A DNA stretch of 64,000 nt. It comes from Rhodobacterales bacterium LSUCC0031 (lineage in GTDB: Bacteria > Pseudomonadota > Alphaproteobacteria > Rhodobacterales > Rhodobacteraceae). A program made the translations under genes and the position numbers. The notes below the pieces were generated by a model. That model was not told where the DNA came from and searched no databases. It saw only the letters and a list, made by a program, of their open reading frames with translations. The stretch is taken from assembly GCA_015689735.1 (NCBI GenBank), contig WVSP01000001.1, positions 50,001-114,000 of the forward strand, given 5' to 3'. Position 1 is the stretch's first letter, and every line of letters starts with the position of its first letter. Below are positions 30,507 through 40,977 of this stretch, piece after piece.

Positions 30507-30563
30507 CAGCTCAACAGCGGCGCCCCCGGGTCCAAACCGGACGGCACCACCGGACTTGTCAGG

Positions 30564-30585
30564 CGGGCCGCGTGGCCCGTTTTTT
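30564..30585 (+). terminator. Leader hairpin with T-run upstream of rimP (possible attenuator)
   Basis: CGGGCC (30564-30569), GCGT loop, GGCCCG (30574-30579) and six T form a textbook intrinsic terminator, but it lies 24 bases before the rimP start in the same direction. It could end a short upstream transcript or attenuate the operon, as leader terminators do in the E. coli rimP-nusA-infB region. Confidence 0.7.
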
Positions 30586-30609
30586 CGTTTCTGAAGGCAT
30601 CTTCGCGCA

Positions 30610-31194
30610 ATGAACGACCTGATCGCCAAAACCGCCATCGACCGGCGCATGGCCGAGATCCTGACCCCCGTCATCGTCGATATGGGGTTCGAGGTCGTGC
30701 GTATCCGGCTGATGGGCGGCATGACCAAAACATTGCAGATCATGGTGCAGCGCCCCGATGGCGGGATTGAGGTTGACGAATGCGGCCGCATCTCGACCGC
30801 GGTCAGCGCCGTGCTGGATGTCGAAGATCCGCTCGAAGATGCCTATGCGCTCGAGGTGTCCAGCCCCGGCATCGACCGCCCGCTGACCCGGCTTAAGGAT
30901 TTCGAGCAGTGGGAAGGCTACGAGGCGCGCATCGAAACCACCGAGATGATCGACGGCCGCCGCCGTTTTCGCGGCGTGTTGGCCGGCATCGAAGGCGACG
31001 AGGTTCTCTTGAATATCGAGGAAGGCGGCGAAAGCATTACGGTCGGCTTGCATTTCGACTGGCTGTCGGATGCCAAGCTGATCCTGACCGATGAGCTGAT
31101 CCGCGACATGCTCCGGGCGCGCAAGGCGGCCGGAATTATCGACGAAACACAATTTGACGAGATCGAGGAAGACACCTCGAAGGCGGAGGATTAA
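30610..31194 (+). CDS. rimP: Ribosome maturation factor RimP
   Basis: A 194-residue cytoplasmic factor for 30S subunit maturation. The family pattern is clear in [22 protein letters not shown] and [21 protein letters not shown], with the SH3-like C-terminal domain after residue 95 or so. It is the first gene of the rimP-nusA-ylxR-infB operon, with five bases before nusA. Confidence 0.95.
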   Translation: MNDLIAKTAIDRRMAEILTPVIVDMGFEVVRIRLMGGMTKTLQIMVQRPDGGIEVDECGRISTAVSAVLDVEDPLEDAYALEVSSPGIDRPLTRLKDFEQWEGYEARIETTEMIDGRRRFRGVLAGIEGDEVLLNIEEGGESITVGLHFDWLSDAKLILTDELIRDMLRARKAAGIIDETQFDEIEEDTSKAED

Positions 31195-31199
31195 CCACA

Positions 31200-32810
31200 A
31201 TGTCCATCACGTCAGCCAACCAGCTGGAATTGTTGCAAACCGCCGAAGCGGTGGCGCGCGAAAAGATGATCGACCCCTCTTTGGTGGTCGAGGCGATGGA
31301 AGAGTCCCTCGCCCGTGCGGCCAAGTCGCGCTATGGCGCCGATCTCGACATCCGCGTCAAGATCGACCGCAAGACGGGCCGCGCCTCCTTTACCCGTGTG
31401 CGCACCGTGGTCGAAGACGACGCCGTCGAGAATGAAAAGGCCGAGCTGACCGTTGTTCAGGCCAAACCATATCTCGACGATCCCAAGGTCGGTGATGTCA
31501 TCGTCGATGAGATCCCGCCCGTGGAATTGGGCCGGATCGCCGCGCAATCGGCCAAGCAGGTAATCTTGCAAAAGGTGCGCGAGGCTGAACGCGACCGCCA
31601 ATACGAAGAATTCCGCGACCGCGCCGGCACGATCATCAACGGTGTCGTCAAGCGCGAAGAATACGGCAATGTCATCGTCGATATCGGCCGTGGCGAAGGC
31701 GTGTTGCGCCGCAACGAAAAAATTGGCCGCGAGGCTTATCGCAACGGCGACCGCATCCGCTGCTACATCAAGGATGTCCGCCGCGAAGCACGCGGCCCAC
31801 AGATATTCTTGTCGCGCACCGCGCCCGAATTCATGGCCGAGCTGTTCAAGATGGAAGTGCCTGAAATCTATGATGGCATTATCGAGATCAAGGCCGTGGC
31901 CCGCGACCCCGGTTCGCGCGCCAAGATTGCGGTCATTTCCTATGACAACTCGATCGACCCTGTTGGCGCCTGCGTCGGTATGCGCGGCAGCCGCGTCCAG
32001 GCCGTCGTCAACGAGCTTCAGGGCGAAAAGATCGACATCATTCCTTGGAACGAAGATGCGGCAACCTTCCTCGTGAACGCGCTTCAGCCTGCCGAAGTCT
32101 CCAAGGTCGTCATCGACGAAGAGGCCGAGCGGATCGAGGTGGTGGTGCCGGATGAGCAGCTATCCTTGGCCATCGGGCGGCGCGGTCAGAACGTGCGTCT
32201 GGCCAGCCAGCTGACCGGGCTCGACATCGACATCTTGACCGAGGAAGAAGAATCCAAGCGCCGTCAGGCCGAGTTCGAAGAGCGTACCAAGCTGTTCATG
32301 GATACACTCGACCTTGACGAATTCTTCGCCCAGCTTTTGGTCTCCGAAGGTTTCACCTCGCTCGAGGAAGTCGCCTATGTCGAGATTGACGAGCTCTTGG
32401 TCATAGAAGGCGTTGACGAAGGCACCGCAGGCGAGCTTCAGGCCCGCGCGCGCGACTATATCGAAGAGCAAAACAAGAAAGCACTTGATAAAGCTCGCGC
32501 CTTGGGCGTCGAAGATGCGCTTGTTGAATTCGACGGTCTGACACCCCAGATGCTTGTGGCGCTGGGCGAGGATGGCATCAAATCGCTCGATGATTTTGCT
32601 ACATGCGCCGATTGGGAACTGGCCGGCGGCTGGACCACGGTGAATGGCGAGCGCGTCAAGGATAACGGCCTGCTGGAACCCTTCGAGGTCAGCCTCGAAG
32701 AAGCGCAGAACATGATCATGACCGCCCGCGTCAAACTGGGTTGGGTCACGATCGAAGAACTGGAAGCACAGGCCGCCGCCGAAGCCGCCACCAAGGAGGC
32801 GGAGGGCTAA
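31200..32810 (+). CDS. nusA: Transcription termination/antitermination factor NusA
   Basis: A 536-residue protein with the full NusA layout: N-terminal RNA-polymerase-binding domain (1-130), S1 domain (about 135-200, GVVKREEYGNVIVDIGRGEG), KH1 and KH2 (VGACVGMRGSRVQAV and LSLAIGRRGQNVRLASQ), then two C-terminal acidic repeats of the long proteobacterial type. It controls pausing, termination and antitermination. E. coli NusA regulates its own operon, which fits the leader hairpin upstream. Confidence 0.97.
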   Translation: MSITSANQLELLQTAEAVAREKMIDPSLVVEAMEESLARAAKSRYGADLDIRVKIDRKTGRASFTRVRTVVEDDAVENEKAELTVVQAKPYLDDPKVGDVIVDEIPPVELGRIAAQSAKQVILQKVREAERDRQYEEFRDRAGTIINGVVKREEYGNVIVDIGRGEGVLRRNEKIGREAYRNGDRIRCYIKDVRREARGPQIFLSRTAPEFMAELFKMEVPEIYDGIIEIKAVARDPGSRAKIAVISYDNSIDPVGACVGMRGSRVQAVVNELQGEKIDIIPWNEDAATFLVNALQPAEVSKVVIDEEAERIEVVVPDEQLSLAIGRRGQNVRLASQLTGLDIDILTEEEESKRRQAEFEERTKLFMDTLDLDEFFAQLLVSEGFTSLEEVAYVEIDELLVIEGVDEGTAGELQARARDYIEEQNKKALDKARALGVEDALVEFDGLTPQMLVALGEDGIKSLDDFATCADWELAGGWTTVNGERVKDNGLLEPFEVSLEEAQNMIMTARVKLGWVTIEELEAQAAAEAATKEAEG

Positions 32811-32835
32811 GGCCCTCCCCGCCGGAGACCCGCAG

Positions 32836-33464
32836 ATGAGCCGGGGCGGACAAAAAACAGATCGCGAGGATGGGCCGGAGCGGCGGTGTATCGCCACCGC
32901 CGAGGTACAGCCCAAACACGGGCTGATCCGCTTCGTCATCGGCCCCGATGGACAGGTCGCGCCTGATTTGGCCGAGAAATTGCCCGGCCGGGGCATCTGG
33001 GTATCGGCTGATCGTGCCGCGCTTGAGTTGGCGGTGAAGAAGAACCTCTTCAGCCGCGCCGCCAGGCAACCGGTGACCATCCCCCCCGACCTGATCGACC
33101 GGGTCGAGGCGGGCTTGATCCGGCGGCTGACCGATCTGATCGCGCTTTCGCGCAAGGCAGGCGAGGCCGTGGCAGGCTTCGAAAAGGTCAAGGATTGGTT
33201 GGCCACCAAACAGGTCAAAGTCCTGCTTCAGGCCACGGATGGCTCTGAGCGGGGCAAGTCGAAACTCTGGACACCCACGGGTGCCCGCTATTTCAGCGTC
33301 CTGACCGCCCGGGAATTGGGTTTGGCATTCGGACGCCAAAGTGTGATACATGGCGCGCTTGCCGCTGGTGGTTTGGCCCCTCGTGTTGTAGAGGGTGCCG
33401 CGAAACTACAAGGCCTGCGCAAGGCAGACGGCGGAGACCCCGCCGGGAAAGACGAACGGAACGC

Positions 33465-33468
<4 letters not shown>
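32836..33468 (+). CDS. YlxR-family RNA-binding protein with L7Ae-like C-terminal part
   Basis: A 210-residue basic protein. The N-terminal part ([25 protein letters not shown], then [18 protein letters not shown]) is the YlxR/DUF448 domain. The second half ([22 protein letters not shown] through [17 protein letters not shown]) resembles the L7Ae-type RNA-binding fold that follows YlxR in alphaproteobacteria. It sits between nusA and infB as usual and probably binds RNA or ribosomes. It overlaps infB by 4 bases. Confidence 0.9.
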
Positions 33469-35969
<2,501 letters not shown>

Positions 35970-35987
35970 TCCCGGCAATCACACAAT

Positions 35988-36019
35988 CAAAAAAGGCGCC
36001 CATGTGTGGGCGCCTTTTT
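35988..36019. terminator. Bidirectional intrinsic terminator between infB and tspO
   Basis: Stem GGCGCCCA (35995-36002), loop TGTG, TGGGCGCC (36007-36014), flanked by an A-run on the left and five T on the right. It can stop infB transcripts from one side and crtIB-tspO transcripts from the other. Confidence 0.95.
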
Positions 36020-36023
36020 CATT

Positions 36024-36518
36024 TCATACGGGAGTCTTGGCCGCTTCGTCCGGGTTGCGCATCCAGACACTCGCATTCAGCGCCCCCGCGATGCTGACCC
36101 AGATCAGATAAGGTACGAACAGAGCCCCGGCCAAAAGGTCGAGCTGGAAAAAGGCGATCATCGTGCCTGCGACCGAGATCCACAGGCCCAGCATCACGAC
36201 AAAGGCCGCCCGAATACGGTGCAGGCCGAAAAACACCGGCGTCCACAGGGTGTTGAACGCGATCTGCATTGCCCAAAACGCCATGGCATAAGCCGCACCT
36301 TCAAGGGGCGCGACACGGGCTGCGGCAAAGGCAGAGGACAAATAAAGCACCGTCCATGTGATCGGAAAAACCCAATCCGGCGGTGTCCAGTTAGGCTTGG
36401 ATAGCTCGCGGTACCACGCACCCGGCATGAACATGGCGCCGGTCGTGGCAGCCGCACCGCAAGCGGCAAGAAAAATTGCGAATAATGCCCAATCCATAAC
36501 AGGCAAATAGGGCGTCAT
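36024..36518 (-). CDS. tspO: TspO/MBR tryptophan-rich sensory protein (CrtK)
   Basis: A 164-residue membrane protein with five hydrophobic segments and a Trp-rich pattern (KPNWTPPDWVFPITWTVLY, NTLWTPVFFG). In Rhodobacter TspO modulates photosynthesis gene expression in response to oxygen, possibly by tetrapyrrole handling. Its place after crtB matches crtK of Rhodobacter. It overlaps crtB by 4 bases and is the last gene of the crtI-crtB-tspO operon. Confidence 0.93.
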   Translation of the reverse strand: MTPYLPVMDWALFAIFLAACGAAATTGAMFMPGAWYRELSKPNWTPPDWVFPITWTVLYLSSAFAAARVAPLEGAAYAMAFWAMQIAFNTLWTPVFFGLHRIRAAFVVMLGLWISVAGTMIAFFQLDLLAGALFVPYLIWVSIAGALNASVWMRNPDEAAKTPV

Positions 36519-37540
36519 GCACCCCGCGCCAAGGCGTCTTCGCTGCGATCGCGCGCTTCCAGCTGCGACAGAACCGCCAAGACATTGTCACTCCAACCGG
36601 CCTTTGCCACACTGGGATGGGCCGCCGCTTCGACCAAAAAGGCCACTTCGGCCAAGGGGCGGGCATAAATCACCGGGCTTTGCGGCAAAGCCGTGACCAC
36701 GCCGGCCCGGAGCACAGACCAACCCAACAGGCCGATCTTTTGGCCGCGCGTGGTATAGGCGCGACAGGTCACGCTATCATGACCGCCACGCGCCAGCTTG
36801 CGCCCGATCGCATCATAGCAATGCCGCGCGGCGAAAATGCCGGGTCGCGCTGCAAGTGGCAGCGCCTTCACCCCCGCCTCGGAGCGGAAATAAAGCCTGT
36901 CAGCCTCGGCAAGCAGGCGACGCACCATCTGACGGATGGCAGGTGCGGGTTTGGGATCGGCCAAGAACTTGGCCGCATCAATCCCGGCCTCGTCCAGCCA
37001 ATCGGTCGGCAAGTAAAGCCGGCCTGCGCGCGCATCTTCGCCGACATCTCGGGCAATATTCGTCAGTTGCATCGCGACACCCAAGTCACAGGCCCGCGCC
37101 AACGCGTTGGGTTCTCGCACGCGCATCAAGACGCACATCATGGCGCCCACGGCTGCCGCCACCCGTGCCGAATAGGCCCGCACATCCGACAAGCTGGCAT
37201 AGCGACGTTCCATACCATCCCAAGCCAAGCCTTCCAACAGCGCCTCGGGAAGCGCGCGCGGCATCTCGTATTCTGCGATCAACCCGGCAAAGGCACGATC
37301 GGCCGGTGCGTCCTTGGGGCGACCCGCATAGGCCAATTCGAAACGATCGCGCAGTGCCAGCACCGCCGCGGGCTTGTGCGCGCCGAAATCGACCTCGTCA
37401 TCGGCAACGCGGCAAAAGGCATAAAGCGCCAAGGCGGCATCGCGAATATCGGCCGGCAGAAGCTTGGATGCCGCGTGAAAGGAATAAGAGCCCTCACGGA
37501 TCGCATTGCGGCACCAGTCGAGATCATCTGGGCGGATCAT
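36515..37540 (-). CDS. crtB: 15-cis-phytoene synthase
   Basis: A 341-residue squalene/phytoene synthase. It condenses two geranylgeranyl diphosphates to phytoene, the first committed carotenoid step. The aspartate-rich motifs are YAFCRVADDEVDFG in the N-terminal part and GVAMQLTNIARDVGEDARAG near residue 160-180. It overlaps crtI and tspO by 4 bases each. Confidence 0.96.
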   Translation of the reverse strand: MIRPDDLDWCRNAIREGSYSFHAASKLLPADIRDAALALYAFCRVADDEVDFGAHKPAAVLALRDRFELAYAGRPKDAPADRAFAGLIAEYEMPRALPEALLEGLAWDGMERRYASLSDVRAYSARVAAAVGAMMCVLMRVREPNALARACDLGVAMQLTNIARDVGEDARAGRLYLPTDWLDEAGIDAAKFLADPKPAPAIRQMVRRLLAEADRLYFRSEAGVKALPLAARPGIFAARHCYDAIGRKLARGGHDSVTCRAYTTRGQKIGLLGWSVLRAGVVTALPQSPVIYARPLAEVAFLVEAAAHPSVAKAGWSDNVLAVLSQLEARDRSEDALARGA

Positions 37541-39090
37541 TCTGCCGCAACCTTGGTCTCGGGGCGAAGGTATGGCCGCGGCGCATCAGGCACCAATTGG
37601 CGCAACACCTCAGATGACGTCACAACCGAAGGGATCCCCGCACCGGGATGGGTCCCTGCGCCGACAAGAAACAGGTTGCCGAATTCCTCCGAAATATTGT
37701 GCGGGCGGAACCACGCCGATTGGAAAATCCGCGGCTCCAGGCTGAAGCCCGCGCCATGCGGGCTAAGGTAGCGACTTTCGAAATCCGCGGGCGTCAGGAT
37801 ATGGCTGGCCGAAAGGTGATCTTCGAAACCGGGCATCAAATTGTCGTTCAACACCGATGCCAGCCGCTTGCGATAGGTTTCCTGCATCGCGGCCCAATCG
37901 ACGCTGCCTTGCCCATGCAGGTTGGGCACGGGGCTGAGCGCATAGAAGGTATCGTCGCCCTTGGGCGCGACCGAGGGATCAGTGACCGAAGGGCGGTGCA
38001 GATAGACCGACATGTCATGTGCCAGATGGCGCTTCATGAAGATGTCGTTGAGTAGCCCCTTGTAGCGCGGGCCGTTCAAAATCGTATGATGGCCCACATC
38101 GGCCCATTTGCCCGCTGTGCCCTTGGTGCCGAAATACCAAACGAATAATCCCATGGACCAACGCGACCGATTGAGCCGCGCAGGCGTCCAACGCCGCTTG
38201 GCCTGCTTGCGCAAGAGCCGGTCATAGGTATGGCCGGGATCGGCATTCGACACCACGATATCGGCACTGATGCGTTCGCCATCGGTTGTGATAATGCCAT
38301 CGGCTTTGCCATGAGTGACCGTGATCTCATCCACCTCGACACCGCGGCGCACCGTGCCGCCCTGATCCTCGATCACGCGCACCATCGCATCGGCCATCGC
38401 CTGCACCCCGCCCATGGCGTAATGCACGCCGAATTCCTTTTCGAGATGCGACACAAGGATATACATCGACGTCACATGCGTGGGATCACCCCCAATGAAG
38501 AGTGGGTGAAACGACAGGGCCATCCGCAGCCGCGGGTCACGCACCCGCGCGCTCGCATGGGCATAGACGGAACGATCCGCGCGCAGCTTCACGAAACCCG
38601 GCAATTCGCGGATCAGGTCCATCAGCTTGTTCATCGGGCGGCGACCCAAGCCCTCGAAGCCGAATTGATACCGCTCTTGGCTATCTTTCAGGAACCGCTT
38701 GTAACCCGGCACATCGCGGGGCGACAGGCGGCGCACCTCGTCGATCATCGCCTGCTCATTTTGGCGCACCGTAAAGACCGAGCCATCGCGCCAACGAATC
38801 TCATAATACGGATCGACGGGGCGCAGATCGACATCTTTGCGGAAATCGCGCCCGCATTCGGCCCAAAGCTGCTCGAACACCTGCGGCACAGTCACGATGG
38901 TCGGGCCAAGGTCAAAGCGGTGGCCGTTCTGCGTGATCGACGAGCCGCGCCCACCAACGCGATCGAGCCGGTCAAGCAGGGTGACCCGATACCCCTTGGC
39001 CCCGAGACGCATCGCCGCCGACAGGCCGCCAAGTCCCGCACCGATCACGATCGCGCTTGAGGCGATATCGGTAAGTGGTCGGTCGGTCAT
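37537..39090 (-). CDS. crtI: Phytoene desaturase
   Basis: A 517-residue FAD-dependent desaturase. The N-terminal dinucleotide fold AIVIGAGLGGLSAAMRLGAKG (about 13-33) and the C-terminal carotenoid-desaturase signature (NLFLVGAGTHPGAGIPSVV) are present. In the spheroidene pathway CrtI makes neurosporene by three desaturations. The chosen ATG at 39090 follows GAGGCCCGG; the frame opens at 39153 inside the control region. Upstream lies the first TGT-N12-ACA box. Confidence 0.97.
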   Translation of the reverse strand: MTDRPLTDIASSAIVIGAGLGGLSAAMRLGAKGYRVTLLDRLDRVGGRGSSITQNGHRFDLGPTIVTVPQVFEQLWAECGRDFRKDVDLRPVDPYYEIRWRDGSVFTVRQNEQAMIDEVRRLSPRDVPGYKRFLKDSQERYQFGFEGLGRRPMNKLMDLIRELPGFVKLRADRSVYAHASARVRDPRLRMALSFHPLFIGGDPTHVTSMYILVSHLEKEFGVHYAMGGVQAMADAMVRVIEDQGGTVRRGVEVDEITVTHGKADGIITTDGERISADIVVSNADPGHTYDRLLRKQAKRRWTPARLNRSRWSMGLFVWYFGTKGTAGKWADVGHHTILNGPRYKGLLNDIFMKRHLAHDMSVYLHRPSVTDPSVAPKGDDTFYALSPVPNLHGQGSVDWAAMQETYRKRLASVLNDNLMPGFEDHLSASHILTPADFESRYLSPHGAGFSLEPRIFQSAWFRPHNISEEFGNLFLVGAGTHPGAGIPSVVTSSEVLRQLVPDAPRPYLRPETKVAAE

Positions 39091-39103
39091 CCGGGCCTCA
39101 TTC

Positions 39104-39121
39104 TGTCTAGATAAATTTACA
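39104..39121. promoter_or_regulatory. PpsR/CrtJ-type operator box 1 (crtI-crtA region)
   Basis: TGT-CTAGATAAATTT-ACA matches TGT-N12-ACA exactly and lies 14 bp upstream of the crtI start. Together with the box at 39191 it would allow PpsR to repress crtIB-tspO and crtA-bchIDO together. Confidence 0.8.
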
Positions 39122-39148
39122 ATATGGCAGCAAAGCCCGTTTTGCCAA

Positions 39149-39170
39149 GACAATCTATGGGCGAATTGTC
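39149..39170. promoter_or_regulatory. Dyad of unknown regulator between the two PpsR boxes
   Basis: GACAAT (39149-39154) and ATTGTC (39165-39170) form a perfect inverted repeat around a 10-base spacer. It does not fit TGT-N12-ACA or the FNR consensus. It could be part of a promoter or a site for another regulator. Confidence 0.35.
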
Positions 39171-39190
39171 TTTTCTTCTCAGGCGCAATA

Positions 39191-39208
39191 TGTCAGACTT
39201 TCTTGACA
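39191..39208. promoter_or_regulatory. PpsR/CrtJ-type operator box 2 (crtA side)
   Basis: TGT-CAGACTTTCTTG-ACA matches TGT-N12-ACA exactly, ending 15 bp before the crtA start at 39224 and just ahead of its ribosome-binding site. It lies 87 bp from box 1, centre to centre. Confidence 0.8.
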
Positions 39209-39223
39209 CATGGAGGACCGGCC

Positions 39224-39961
39224 ATGCAATCCGTCACCCTAAGCCTGTTTCGATTCGGCACACTTCGCGCGCGCGCATGGGCGCTATTCCAGATGGGGCC
39301 TGCTCGATTCGCGCTGCGTACCATCCGCGATATTGGCACCGTAAAGCTCTGCGGTTCCGGCGTGGGCGAGGGGTTTACCCCCATTCCCGACACATCGGTC
39401 TATGCCATTTTGGCCACATGGCCCGATCATGACACCGCCCGCCGAGCGATCTTTGGCACCCGTATCTTCCGCCGCTATGCCGCGATAGCCGATGAGCGGA
39501 TGACCATTTTCCTCACCCCCACCGCCGCGCGCGGCCAATGGGATGGCGCAGCGCCCTTTATGCCGCAGATGGTAGAAACCAACGGCCCTGTTGCGGCACT
39601 CACACGTGCAACGGTGCAGTTGCGCACTGCCCGGCGGTTCTGGCGGCATGAGCCCGCGATTTCGCGCGCCATCGGCAGCGACCCCAATGTGCTGTTCAAG
39701 ATCGGCATCGGCGAATTGCCACTGGTCCGCCAAGCTACCTTTTCCATCTGGCCCGATACCGCCAGCATGGCCGCATTTGCCCGTGCCGATGGCCCCCATG
39801 CGACCGCCATTCGCGCCGTCCGCGACGAGGGGCTGTTCAAAGAAGAGCTTTACGCAAGGTTCCGTGTCGATGCGATCGAAGGGCGTTGGGCAGGTGAAAC
39901 CCCCAATCTTGCCGCCGCGCGCACCGACCATGCCACAGAAATGAAAGTTGCCGCCGAATGA
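39224..39961 (+). CDS. crtA: Spheroidene monooxygenase
   Basis: A 245-residue protein starting MQSVTLSLFRFGTLRARAWA, a typical CrtA N-terminus, after TGGAGGACC. It contains FQMGPARFALRTIRDIGTVKLCGSG and ends near a family-type C-terminus. CrtA adds a keto group to spheroidene using oxygen, giving spheroidenone. Its presence means red spheroidenone-type pigment is expected under oxygen. It overlaps bchI by 4 bases. Confidence 0.93.
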   Translation: MQSVTLSLFRFGTLRARAWALFQMGPARFALRTIRDIGTVKLCGSGVGEGFTPIPDTSVYAILATWPDHDTARRAIFGTRIFRRYAAIADERMTIFLTPTAARGQWDGAAPFMPQMVETNGPVAALTRATVQLRTARRFWRHEPAISRAIGSDPNVLFKIGIGELPLVRQATFSIWPDTASMAAFARADGPHATAIRAVRDEGLFKEELYARFRVDAIEGRWAGETPNLAAARTDHATEMKVAAE

Positions 39962-40977
39962 AGGATGTCACCCTAACCGGGCCGTTCCCCTTTTCCGCCA
40001 TCGTCGGACAAGAGGATATGAAGCTGGCCATGATACTGACCGCGATCGACCCCGGCATCGGCGGCGTGCTGGTCTTTGGCGACCGTGGCACCGGAAAATC
40101 CACCGCCGTGCGCGGGCTGGCCGCACTTTTGCCACCGATCCATGCCGTGGCGGGCTGCCCGGTAAACTCCGCGCATCTGGGCGAGATCCCTGATTGGGCG
40201 CAGGTGAACGATACGGCCATCATCGAAAAGCCAACGCCGGTGATCGACCTGCCCCTTGGTGCGACCGAGGATCGCGTGGTGGGCGCGCTGGACATCGAAA
40301 AGGCGCTGACGCGCGGCGAAAAAGCGTTCGAGCCGGGCCTGCTTGCCCGCGCCAATCGCGGCTATCTCTATATCGACGAGGTCAACCTGCTCGAGGATCA
40401 TCTGGTCGATCTGCTGCTCGACGTGGCGCAATCGGGTCGAAACGTGGTCGAACGCGAAGGGCTGTCGATCCGCCATGCCGCGCACTTTGTCCTGGTCGGT
40501 TCCGGCAACCCGGAGGAGGGCGAATTGCGCCCACAGCTCCTTGACCGCTTCGGGCTTTCGGTCGATGTCACCTCACCCAAGGATATCGACACAAGGATCG
40601 AGGTGATCCGCCGCCGCGACAGCTATGACCGCGATCCGGGCGGCTTCCTGACCGAATGGCGGCCCGCCGATCTTGCCTTGCGCGCGCAGGTCGTCGCCGC
40701 GCGCGATCACTTGGGCCAAGTGGCAGCAGGCGAGCCTATCTTGCGCGATTGTGCCGCTTTGTGTCTTGCTCTGGGCGCGGATGGCCTGCGCGGAGAGTTG
40801 ACGCTGCTGCGCGCGGCTCGCGCCTTGGCTGCATTTGACCAAGATCTAACCGTGACGCGCGATCATTTGCGCCGCGTGGCCGCCTCTGCGCTTCGTCACC
40901 GTCTGCGCCGTGATCCGCTGGACGAAGCCGGATCCACCACCCGTGTCACCCGCATCGTGGAGGAGGTCTTGGCGTGA
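39958..40977 (+). CDS. bchI: Magnesium chelatase ATPase subunit I
   Basis: A 339-residue AAA+ protein. Walker A is GDRGTGKST (about 41-49), Walker B lies in YLYIDEVNLLEDHLVDLLLD, and the sensor region includes VGSGNPEEGELRPQLLDRFG. With BchD and BchH it uses ATP to insert Mg2+ into protoporphyrin IX, the first step of the bacteriochlorophyll branch. It overlaps crtA and bchD by 4 bases each. Confidence 0.98.
   Translation: MKDVTLTGPFPFSAIVGQEDMKLAMILTAIDPGIGGVLVFGDRGTGKSTAVRGLAALLPPIHAVAGCPVNSAHLGEIPDWAQVNDTAIIEKPTPVIDLPLGATEDRVVGALDIEKALTRGEKAFEPGLLARANRGYLYIDEVNLLEDHLVDLLLDVAQSGRNVVEREGLSIRHAAHFVLVGSGNPEEGELRPQLLDRFGLSVDVTSPKDIDTRIEVIRRRDSYDRDPGGFLTEWRPADLALRAQVVAARDHLGQVAAGEPILRDCAALCLALGADGLRGELTLLRAARALAAFDQDLTVTRDHLRRVAASALRHRLRRDPLDEAGSTTRVTRIVEEVLA

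Noticed and set aside
30480..30580. A tRNA in the rimP leader, as in the E. coli metY-rimP operon
   Set aside because: GGTCCAAACC resembles a T-arm at first sight, but there is no TTCRANY loop, acceptor stem or anticodon arm.
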